The notes under the pieces: model-generated
The model's input: only the letters and a program-made list of their open reading frames with translations
What the model was told of the DNA's origin: nothing
Database searches by the model: none
Program-made: the position numbers and the translations under genes
In this document: one piece after another, positions 57,254 to 64,000 of the stretch
How the letters are laid out: each line of letters begins with the position of its first letter
Numbering within the stretch: the first letter of the stretch is position 1
NCBI RefSeq assembly: GCF_000716435.1
Contig: NZ_JNWO01000007.1
Coordinates: forward strand, 806,001 to 870,000
DNA from: Streptomyces xylophagus
GTDB lineage: Bacteria > Actinomycetota > Actinomycetes > Streptomycetales > Streptomycetaceae
Length of the DNA: 64,000 nt
Direction of reading: 5' to 3'

Positions 57254-57703
57254 TCAGCAGATGGACGACCAGCGGTGCGAGCGGAGCTTGTAGTTGAGGT
57301 TCGACCAGGTACCGCCGTGCTGCGGGATGAAGTAGCAGGTGGTACCGCCGTAGTTCGCACCGTCGTAGAGAACGACCCAGTCGTACGAGGACGACGTGCC
57401 GCTGTTCTTGGCCGACCCGACGACCTGGTTGTCGGCCCACGAACACACGACGGGAGCGCTGTACCAGTCCGTGTCGGCGTTGCTCCACGTGCACCGGCTG
57501 CCCGTGCCGGCGGTACCGGTCCAGATGCACAGATCACCGCTCGGACAGTCCCATGCCGCCTGCGCCGACGCACTCGCCGAACTCGGTGCGATCAGGCCCA
57601 GGGCCGCCAGGGCGAAGGTGATCGCCGTGGCGAAGAGGGCTCTGCGGCCCCGCCGGGGTGTGCGGCCGGACTTCCGGTTGTGCTCCTTCGCGTACGAGGA
57701 CAT
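57254..57703 (-). CDS. Secreted peptidase inhibitor family I36-like protein
   Basis: A 149-residue precursor with a basic N-region, hydrophobic core and cleavage near residue 49 (ASASAQA). The mature 100 residues carry six cysteines (C53, C59, C71, C87, C123, C149) and the pattern CPSGDLCIWTG, CTWSNADTDWY and VLYDGANYGG that marks Streptomyces I36 (SMPI-like, beta/gamma-crystallin fold) proteins. Known members inhibit metalloproteinases, but many family members are untested. GAAAGG precedes the ATG; longer in-frame extensions run antisense to the next gene and were rejected. Confidence 0.8.
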   Translation of the reverse strand: MSSYAKEHNRKSGRTPRRGRRALFATAITFALAALGLIAPSSASASAQAAWDCPSGDLCIWTGTAGTGSRCTWSNADTDWYSAPVVCSWADNQVVGSAKNSGTSSSYDWVVLYDGANYGGTTCYFIPQHGGTWSNLNYKLRSHRWSSIC

Positions 57704-57844
57704 CCCGTGGCCTTTCTCGTGGAGGGTGCCAACTGGCCTGCCACTGGCGGGAATTAATGTTCCTGGGCCGGGTATGTCCCTGTCATCCTCATGCGAGTGC
57801 GCCGACACTTCGCAGGTCGGCAACGGGGGCCCACGGGGAAACGG

Positions 57845-58828
57845 ATGCTCCGCTTTCATTTCACGCAGGAGGACCTCACCAGGGTCAGAGTGGCGACCGA
57901 GCCGCACGCGCTCTGGGAGATCGCGGTCAGTCTGCACCGGCTCCAGACCCGTGAGGGCCGCTGGGCCTACGGGCCCTGGTTCCGCACCGCGTGCGACTCG
58001 TTGCGACGGGCCGGCCTCGAACGGACGGTGAAAACCTTCCTGTTGCCGCTCTTCCCGCGCGCCAGCTACTTCCCCGACTTCCTGACGCCGCCGGAAGGCA
58101 CCCTGGGACTGGACGCCGGGCTGGAGGCCGTACTGGCGACGCCGCGGGCGCGGGTCGTGAGCGAGGTCGACGCGCTCGCCCGAGGCGTCGGCGCCCCTGC
58201 CTGGGCACACCGGCTCACGGAGCGGGACACGCGCGAACAACTCGTGGACGCCCTGCGCGCCTACCACCGTGCCGCGATCGCCCCGCACGAGGAGCGCATC
58301 CAGGAACGTCTGCACGCCGAGCGGGCCCGGCACGCCCACACCCTGTTCCACGCCGGCACCGAGGGCCTGCTCAGCGGACTGGGCCCCACGATCCGCTGGC
58401 GGCCACCGGTCCTGGAGGTCGATCCGTATCCGGACCGTCGCGACGTCCACCTCGACGGACGGGGGCTGCTCCTGATCCCCTCCCACTTCTGCTGGCACAC
58501 GCCCGTCTCCCTGGCCGACCCCGGACTGCCGCCCGTGCTGCTCTACCCCCTCCACCACCCGCCGGCGACAACCCCGCACACCGGCTCCCCACCGCTGAAC
58601 GTGCTGCTCGGCCCCACCCGCGCCGCCATTCTGCGAGCCAGCGCGACCGGCTCCACCACCACCGAGGCCGCCCGCCGGGCCGGCGTGACTCCCACGACGG
58701 CGAGCCATCACACGGCAGTGCTGCGCGACGCGGGCCTGATCACCAGCCACCGCCACGCCAACACGGTCCTGCACACCCTGACCCCGCTCGGAGCCGCCCT
58801 GCTGCGAACGGGGCCGGGCGGCCGCTGA
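57845..58828 (+). CDS. DUF5937/ArsR-like HTH transcriptional regulator
   Basis: A 327-residue protein typical of actinobacterial regulators with an N-terminal DUF5937-like region (MLRFHFTQEDLTRVRVATEP, HALWEIAVSLHRLQ) and a C-terminal ArsR-type winged helix (about 255-325; SATGSTTTEAARRAGVTPTT, HHTAVLRDAGLITSHR). GGGGAAACGG precedes ATG 57845; an in-frame start at 57791 lacks a ribosome site. It lies 145 bases upstream of an MMPL exporter gene, which it may control. Confidence 0.82.
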   Translation: MLRFHFTQEDLTRVRVATEPHALWEIAVSLHRLQTREGRWAYGPWFRTACDSLRRAGLERTVKTFLLPLFPRASYFPDFLTPPEGTLGLDAGLEAVLATPRARVVSEVDALARGVGAPAWAHRLTERDTREQLVDALRAYHRAAIAPHEERIQERLHAERARHAHTLFHAGTEGLLSGLGPTIRWRPPVLEVDPYPDRRDVHLDGRGLLLIPSHFCWHTPVSLADPGLPPVLLYPLHHPPATTPHTGSPPLNVLLGPTRAAILRASATGSTTTEAARRAGVTPTTASHHTAVLRDAGLITSHRHANTVLHTLTPLGAALLRTGPGGR

Positions 58829-58973
58829 CCCCCGCGCCCAACCCCCTTACCGGCGGCGGGGATTCCTCCCCCTCGGGAGCGAGAAGGGCCCCTCTCTCAC
58901 CCGTACGACCGAGCCGCCGAACCCCTCGCTCCGGCGATCCGGCGCCACCCGTTCCCCCACCAGCCTGAGAGGC

Positions 58974-61103
58974 ATGTCATCCGATGCCCCGCCGGGAGGG
59001 ACCGTGCTCTCCACACTCGCCCGGGCGGCGACCCGCCGCCCGCTGACCGTGATCTCCGTCTGGGTGCTCTTCCTGCTGCTCGGCTTCGGGCTCGGGACGG
59101 GCGTCTTCGGCCGGCTGTCCGACAACGTGCCCGAAGTCCCGGGCACCGAGTCGGAGTTGGCCGCCCAGTATCTCGACCGCGTCGACCCGACCGGGGAGAC
59201 CGTCACCGGTGTCGTCGAGGGGGTCGCGGTCTCCGATCCCGCCCTGCGCGCCCAGGTGGAGCGGGCCGTGACCGATGTGTGTGCCCTCGCCGGGATCGCC
59301 GCCGTGCCGGACCCCTACACCACGGGCAGCCTCACCTCGCGGGACGGGCGGGCACTGCTGATCCCGGTCACCCTCGAGGGCGGCCTGAGCGACGATGCCG
59401 AGGAGCACGCGGTGGACGCGGCGGCGGACCGCATCCGGCAGATCGACGCGCCCGAAGTCCATGTCAGCGGCGGCCCGTTGCTGGGGAAGCAGATCGGCGA
59501 GCGTGCCCAACAGGACGTGCAGCGCGCGGAGTTGATCTCCCTGCCGGTCGTACTCGCCCTGCTGCTCGTGGTGTTCGGCGGTCTGCGCGCCGCCGCGCTC
59601 CCGCTGGTGATCGCGACGAGCGGCATCGCGGGGGCGTTCCTGGCGCTGTTCGCCTTCAGTCACGTCACCGACATCTCCGTGTACGCGATCCAGGTGACCA
59701 CGATGCTTGGGCTCGGACTCGCCGTGGACTACGCCCTGTTGATGCTGGTCCGCTTCCGCGAGGAGCGACAGCACACGGACGACGTGCGGGAGGCCGTGCA
59801 CCGCACCGTCGCGCGGGCCGGCCGTACCGTCCTCTTCTCCGGTCTCACGGTCGCCGTCAGCCTCACCGGTCTCCTTGTCTTCCCGAGCACGTTCCTGCGC
59901 AGCATGGGCCTGGCGGTGGCGGCCGTGGTCGTCGTCGACATGCTGGCCGCGATCACCCTTCTCCCCGCCCTGCTGACCCGGTTCGGCGCCAGGATCGCCC
60001 CGGCGCGCGCCAGGCCGGACGCCGAGGAGGGCCAACTCTTCGCCCGCCTGGCCCGCTTCGCGGCCCGCCGCCGGATCGCCGTCCTGGCCGTCGTCGTCCC
60101 GGCCCTGCTCGTCCTGGCACTGCCGGTCACCGGCCTGAAGATCAGCATCGGCGACGCCCGACAGCTCCCGAAGAACACCGAGGCAAGGCAGTTGTACGAC
60201 ACGGTCGACGCACACTTCCCCGCCGGAACGGGGGTCTCACCGGTGACCGTCGTCCTGGAACCGGGCACCGACACCACGACCGCCGACCGCATCCGCACCC
60301 TCTCCCCCACCGCCACGTCACGCACCCTGCCCGACGGCGGCACGGTCGTGTCCCTCCAACCGCCGGGCAGCGCAGACGGCAGGGCGGCGACCGACCTCGT
60401 GCGGCGGATCCGGGAGACGCGCGGCACCGAACCGGTCCAAGTCACCGGCATGGCAGCCCGGTTGGTCGACTTCCGCGCGATGCTCGCCGACCGCGCACCC
60501 TGGGCCGCCGCGACCGTCCTGGCCGGAATCTTCCTCCTCCTCTTCGCCTTCACCGGCTCGGTGCTGATCCCCCTGCGCACGATCGCGACGACACTGCTCA
60601 GCCTGGGAGCCGCGCTCGGTGCGGTGGTGTGGGTCTTCCAGTACGGCCATCTCGCCGGCGCCCTCGGTGCCCAGGGGCTGGGCGCGCTGAGCCTGACCGC
60701 GCCACCGCTGATCGTCGCGATCGCCTTCGGACTCGCCATGGACTACGAGTTGTTCATCCTGGCCCGGATGCGCGAGGCCCGGCGCCGCACGGGCGACGAC
60801 CAGGAGGCCGTGGTGACCGGTCTGCGCCGCTCGGGCCGCGTGGTCACCTGCGCCGCGCTCCTCCTCGCCGTCGTCTTCGGCGCCTTCATGACGGGCGGCT
60901 TCTCCCCCATCCTGCAGATCGGCCTCGGCCTCACCCTCGCGGTACTGATCGACGCGACGGTCGTACGGATGCTGCTGGTTCCGGCGACGATGGCGTCGCT
61001 CGGCCGTCGTGCCTGGTGGGCGCCGAAGGCGCTGCGCCGGGCGCACGACCGGTTCGGGTTGCGTGAAGAGGCCTCCGTGGAACGGGAGTTGGCGAGTCGC
61101 TGA
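58974..61103 (+). CDS. MMPL-family (RND superfamily) membrane transporter
   Basis: A 709-residue membrane protein with the MMPL plan: one N-terminal span (ISVWVLFLLLGFGLGTGVF), an extracellular domain (about 45-185), five spans (about 190-375), a second extracellular domain after another span (about 390-505), and five more spans. LGLGLAVDYALLMLVRFREE and IAFGLAMDYELFILARMREA are the paired charged motifs of the proton relay. Actinobacterial members export lipids or antibiotics. ATG 58974 has GAGAGG very close; GTG 59004 preceded by GGGAGGG is an alternative start. Confidence 0.9.
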   Translation: MSSDAPPGGTVLSTLARAATRRPLTVISVWVLFLLLGFGLGTGVFGRLSDNVPEVPGTESELAAQYLDRVDPTGETVTGVVEGVAVSDPALRAQVERAVTDVCALAGIAAVPDPYTTGSLTSRDGRALLIPVTLEGGLSDDAEEHAVDAAADRIRQIDAPEVHVSGGPLLGKQIGERAQQDVQRAELISLPVVLALLLVVFGGLRAAALPLVIATSGIAGAFLALFAFSHVTDISVYAIQVTTMLGLGLAVDYALLMLVRFREERQHTDDVREAVHRTVARAGRTVLFSGLTVAVSLTGLLVFPSTFLRSMGLAVAAVVVVDMLAAITLLPALLTRFGARIAPARARPDAEEGQLFARLARFAARRRIAVLAVVVPALLVLALPVTGLKISIGDARQLPKNTEARQLYDTVDAHFPAGTGVSPVTVVLEPGTDTTTADRIRTLSPTATSRTLPDGGTVVSLQPPGSADGRAATDLVRRIRETRGTEPVQVTGMAARLVDFRAMLADRAPWAAATVLAGIFLLLFAFTGSVLIPLRTIATTLLSLGAALGAVVWVFQYGHLAGALGAQGLGALSLTAPPLIVAIAFGLAMDYELFILARMREARRRTGDDQEAVVTGLRRSGRVVTCAALLLAVVFGAFMTGGFSPILQIGLGLTLAVLIDATVVRMLLVPATMASLGRRAWWAPKALRRAHDRFGLREEASVERELASR

Positions 61104-61104
61104 C

Positions 61105-61158
61105 GTCGATGCCGGTGGTCCGTCCCGGGCGGGGTGGGGACGGACCACCGACATCGAC
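61105..61158. terminator. Bidirectional terminator, 22-bp stem
   Basis: Arms 61105-61126 and 61137-61158 are complementary over 22 bases with one mismatch and enclose a 10-base loop. It begins directly after the MMPL stop (61103) and ends 9 bases before the end of the convergent flavoprotein gene. Confidence 0.85.
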
Positions 61159-61167
61159 TCCCTCACC

Positions 61168-63828
61168 TCACCCGGCCAACCCCGCCAGCATCCGCCGGTC
61201 CCGAGGCGCTCCCTTCCGTTCCAGCCGGGCGTCCAGCAGCCGTCGTGCCGCGTCGCACCGCCCCGCCGACACCAGCGCGTACAGCAACGTCTCCTCGACG
61301 ACCTCGCGTTGGGCCGCGCTGCCGCCGACCTTGCGCAGGACCGGCAGCAGGGCGTCGAGGCCTCGCGCGGCCTCGTGGAAGCGGTGTTCGACGAGGGCGG
61401 TGAAGGCGTCGCAGAGGGGGGCGATGACCTCGCGCTGCACCGGGTCGGCGCCCGCCGCGTGGTCGCGGAGTCGGCGCAGGGCGGGGATGTCGCCGGCGGC
61501 GGTGAGGGCCACCGCCGCGTGCAGAGCCGTGAACGCGGTCGCGGGCCGCTCCAGGACCTCGCAGGCGACCGAGTCCAAGACGTCCGAAGTCGGCAGCTCC
61601 CCGTGCCAGTTGCCGCTGAGCCGGGCCCGCCACAGCAGTGACCCCGAGTCGACGAGTGCGCGTACCCCGGTCACCCGGCCCGGCGCCAACTGGGCGAACC
61701 AGCGCCTGCGGACGGCGGCCGGGTCGTCCAACGCGAGTTCGTGCAGGGCGATGTGCCAGGAGAAGTGGGCCCGGTGGACCGCACCTCGGCCCTGTCCGGA
61801 CACCCAGCCGTCCAGCCAGTCCCGGCCCGCCTCGTGGGCGCCGGACTCGTAGTGGACGTGGGCCAGCGCGTGCACGGCGTGCCCGGACGCGGGCTCAACA
61901 CCCAAGGCTCGGTGGGCGAGTTCACCCGCCTCACGCAGCCTGCCCTGCTCCTGACGCAGGAACGCGAGCAGCGAGGTGTGGAACCAGTGCCCGTCGTAGG
62001 CGGGGGACGTCCGCTCGACCAACCGTAGCGCGTAGTCGTCGTCCAGGTCGGTGACGCCGGAGAAGGCGATGGTGGGTACGGCGGCGGCGAGGGCGAGCGC
62101 GTCGGCGGGGTGGGCGTCGAGGTGGCGTATCAACGCGCGGTCCCCGTCGGTGGATTGGACGCGGCGCGTGATCACTTCGACGAAGGAACGCTCGCGGTCG
62201 TCGGCCCGTTCGTGTGCGCAGCGCTGGGCGTCGGCGAGCGCCCGGGGGACGTCGACGGCCGCCCCGCACTCGTGGCCGAGCAGGGCCAACGCCGCGTGGC
62301 CCAGGGCGAATCCGGGGTCCAGGGCGACCGCGCGGGCGAAGGCGTCCTCCGCGCCTGCGCGCACCTTGAGGACGCGGTCCAGCCCGTTGCGGTACGCGGT
62401 GGCCGCTTCGGCGTGGGTCGAGAGGGCGAGTCCGAGTCCGTCGACCGGCCTGCGGCGGGCGCGGCGGGTCGATGGAGCGAGCAACTGCCGGGCCAGGGCG
62501 GCCGCCTGGACGCGAATCTCGGGGATCGCCGTGGTCTCCCAGAGTTCGCCGCGCCTCGGGGCGCCGAGGGTGAACAGCGGTCGTAGGGAACGACCTTGGC
62601 CGTCGAGGAGACGTCCGTCGCGGGTGGCGGCCCCCATGCCGAGCGGACCGGGCACGGCCGCGCCGCTCTCGAACAGCCCGCGCCACAACGGGTCTTCGAG
62701 CCGCTGCCCCGGGCCAGTGCAGTCGATCACCCAACCCGCGCGTACGGAACGGCCGTTGGACAGGGTGACCACGAAGGAGCCCTCGTCCTCCGCCACTTCG
62801 GCGATCGTGCCGGTGTGCACCTGGAGGCGTCGTGCGGTGCGGGCCCGGGTCACCGACTCGGCGGTGGCGGGGGCCATGCGGTGGCGGTGGGTGTTCCAGA
62901 TCGCGCCCTCGTTCGCGAGGAACTCGCCGCGTTCCTCGGGGGTGAGGCTGTGCCAGAGTCTCGCGGTGTGCGGGCGCAGGCTGTCCAGTGCGGGGCGCCA
63001 GTCGCCGTGGGTGCGGACGGAGCGGCTGACGTGCCGGTAGACGGTCCGGCGCAGTCCGCTCAGCGTCAGGTCGCGCGGCCACCTCGGCGCCTCCATCGCG
63101 CCGGCCGGTCCCAACGCGTGCGGCTGCGGCAGGAGTCCGCTGCGGGACACGGCGTGCACGGTGCGTTCGGGCCGGTCGAGGGTGAGGGCGAGGTCCACGG
63201 CGGTGAGGCCGGTGCCGACGAGGAGGATGTCGGCGGTGTCCTCGCGTACGGCGTCCAACGCACCGGGTTTCCAGGGCGAGTTGACGAAGCGGGTCGAGGT
63301 GCGCAGCGCGGGCGGGGCCCAGGCGGCCGTGGGAGCGGCGGGGCCGGTGGCCAGGACCGCGCTGTCGGCGGTGAGGAGTCCCCCGTCGGCGAGGTGGAGT
63401 TCCACCGGGCCTTCGGGGGTGCCGGTACAGCTCTCGGCGCGGGTGCGCAGTCGTCGTACGGAGACCGTGCCGTGGGAGCGGACGACGGCCTGGGCGAGGG
63501 TGTCGGCGAGGTAGGCGCCGTAGCGGTAGCGGGTGGCGAAGTCGGTGCCGCTGACGGTGGGTTCGCCGTGGCGGCACAGCCAGCGGGTGAAGTGGCCGGG
63601 GTCATCGGGGTAGCAACTCATGCCGCCCGCCTGCACGTTGAGGCGGTGGCGTGGATCAGGTGTGGCGTAGGCCGTGCCGCGGCCGGCTTCCGGGGCCGGG
63701 TCGACCAGGACCAGGTCGAGGGGGGTCCGGCGGCGCGTGGCCGTCTCGCACAGCTGGACGGCGGTCAGGATACCTGCCGCGCCCGCTCCGACGATCGCCA
63801 CGGTGGGCCGCTTGCGGACTTCGGTCAC
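61168..63828 (-). CDS. FAD/NAD(P)-binding protein fused to a TTC38-like TPR domain
   Basis: An 886-residue protein. Residues 1-455 resemble the FAD/NAD(P)-binding family PF13454: GAGAAGILTAVQL at 14-26, HRLNVQAGGMSCYPDDPGHF (61-80), a second dinucleotide motif LLVGTGLTAVDLAL (202-215) and IDCTGPGQRL. After an Arg-rich linker (455-461), residues about 465-886 form helical repeats like tetratricopeptide protein TTC38: AFARAVALDPGFALGHAAL, HAVHALAHVHYESG, HFSWHIALHELALDD and VDSGSLLWRARLSG. Both parts are continuous in one frame with no internal ribosome site noticed. No neighbour reveals the substrate. Confidence 0.8.
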   Translation of the reverse strand: MTEVRKRPTVAIVGAGAAGILTAVQLCETATRRRTPLDLVLVDPAPEAGRGTAYATPDPRHRLNVQAGGMSCYPDDPGHFTRWLCRHGEPTVSGTDFATRYRYGAYLADTLAQAVVRSHGTVSVRRLRTRAESCTGTPEGPVELHLADGGLLTADSAVLATGPAAPTAAWAPPALRTSTRFVNSPWKPGALDAVREDTADILLVGTGLTAVDLALTLDRPERTVHAVSRSGLLPQPHALGPAGAMEAPRWPRDLTLSGLRRTVYRHVSRSVRTHGDWRPALDSLRPHTARLWHSLTPEERGEFLANEGAIWNTHRHRMAPATAESVTRARTARRLQVHTGTIAEVAEDEGSFVVTLSNGRSVRAGWVIDCTGPGQRLEDPLWRGLFESGAAVPGPLGMGAATRDGRLLDGQGRSLRPLFTLGAPRRGELWETTAIPEIRVQAAALARQLLAPSTRRARRRPVDGLGLALSTHAEAATAYRNGLDRVLKVRAGAEDAFARAVALDPGFALGHAALALLGHECGAAVDVPRALADAQRCAHERADDRERSFVEVITRRVQSTDGDRALIRHLDAHPADALALAAAVPTIAFSGVTDLDDDYALRLVERTSPAYDGHWFHTSLLAFLRQEQGRLREAGELAHRALGVEPASGHAVHALAHVHYESGAHEAGRDWLDGWVSGQGRGAVHRAHFSWHIALHELALDDPAAVRRRWFAQLAPGRVTGVRALVDSGSLLWRARLSGNWHGELPTSDVLDSVACEVLERPATAFTALHAAVALTAAGDIPALRRLRDHAAGADPVQREVIAPLCDAFTALVEHRFHEAARGLDALLPVLRKVGGSAAQREVVEETLLYALVSAGRCDAARRLLDARLERKGAPRDRRMLAGLAG

Positions 63829-64000
63829 GAATACCTCCGGCGGTGGGCTGCCGCGGAGCCGTCGAAACGGAACTCCGCCTTCAGTTCCTTTCTCACTATT
63901 CCGACCGGGCAGGTGGGGAAGCCATGGCGAGACGGGGATCTCACCGGATACTCAGGGCCCCGGACGGCGCCTTCATACTCTGTTCACACTCGCGGAGCCT
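63829..64000. other. Upstream region of the flavoprotein gene at the window edge
   Basis: 172 bases with no supported gene. It should contain the promoter and ribosome site of the minus-strand fusion gene (GGAGGTATTC lies just before its ATG when read on that strand). I see no clear operator or hairpin. Confidence 0.4.

Noticed and set aside
59279..61066. A 595-codon open frame overlapping the MMPL gene on the same strand
   Set aside because: Out-of-frame shadow with Arg/Pro-rich composition; the MMPL frame has proper membrane spans and motifs.
61931..63577. A 548-codon open frame on the minus strand inside the flavoprotein-TPR gene
   Set aside because: Arg/Pro-rich shadow frame; the dinucleotide-binding motifs lie in the other frame.
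1..64000. tRNA, rRNA, CRISPR arrays, insertion sequences and phage genes
   Set aside because: I looked for cloverleaf-like segments, regularly spaced repeats, transposase or integrase motifs and found none I could support.

Overview
The window looks like chromosomal DNA of a Streptomyces or a very close relative. G+C is very high, codon third positions are almost all G or C, GTG starts are common, and GTGA/ATGA stop-start overlaps are frequent. Two CUT1 sugar ABC systems lack an ATPase, as in Streptomyces where MsiK is shared. A chitinase promoter carries two DasR-like (dre) boxes, and one gene contains a rare TTA (bldA-type) codon. I see no rRNA, tRNA, CRISPR array, insertion sequence or phage gene.

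Left part, 1-9266. The end of a NitT/TauT-type ABC operon (permease tail and ATPase) converges on an alpha-glucan locus: a secreted GH87 alpha-1,3-glucanase, a GH13 alpha-glucosidase, two permeases, a lipoprotein binding protein and a LacI regulator. From 9348 to 16499 lies a 4-hydroxyproline catabolic locus: GntR/FCD regulator, 4-hydroxyproline epimerase, DapA-type deaminase, a three-subunit HcnABC-like amino-acid dehydrogenase and a divergent M24 aminopeptidase. ATGTCACA motifs recur at its promoters. From 16552 to 22251 lie a spermidine/putrescine-type ABC operon, a divergent FadR-type regulator and a soluble Cache-domain protein.

Middle, 22357-30242: an orphan MmyB-type ligand-binding domain, an EspR-like HTH protein, an alpha/beta hydrolase, a small protein, an Sfp-type phosphopantetheinyl transferase overlapping a metallophosphoesterase, an ATP-grasp ligase behind a leader hairpin, and the GH18 chitinase.

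From 30342 to 49887 lies a large glycan-use island. It holds GH29 alpha-L-fucosidase, GH38 alpha-mannosidase, a GH4 enzyme, a DeoR regulator, a PfkB sugar kinase, a CUT1 transporter, a PF01663-type phosphodiesterase and a GH2 beta-galactosidase. It ends with a secreted trio: a Tat-exported calcineurin-like phosphoesterase with a LamG-like domain, a Tat-exported PHP-domain protein and an unknown secreted protein with a TTA codon. The enzymes would suit a phosphorylated, fucose/galactose/mannose-containing glycan. Together with the GH87 and GH18 enzymes this suggests, as inference, an attack on fungal walls.

Right part, 49910-63828: an SDR / amidohydrolase / acyl-CoA ligase / MaoC operon with a divergent MarR gene whose promoter carries a 30-bp palindrome, an IclR regulator, a NarL-type two-component pair, an I36-type secreted inhibitor, a DUF5937/ArsR-like regulator with an MMPL exporter, and an unusual fusion of an FAD/NAD(P)-binding protein with a TTC38-like TPR domain. 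Several convergent gene pairs are separated by strong perfect hairpins.
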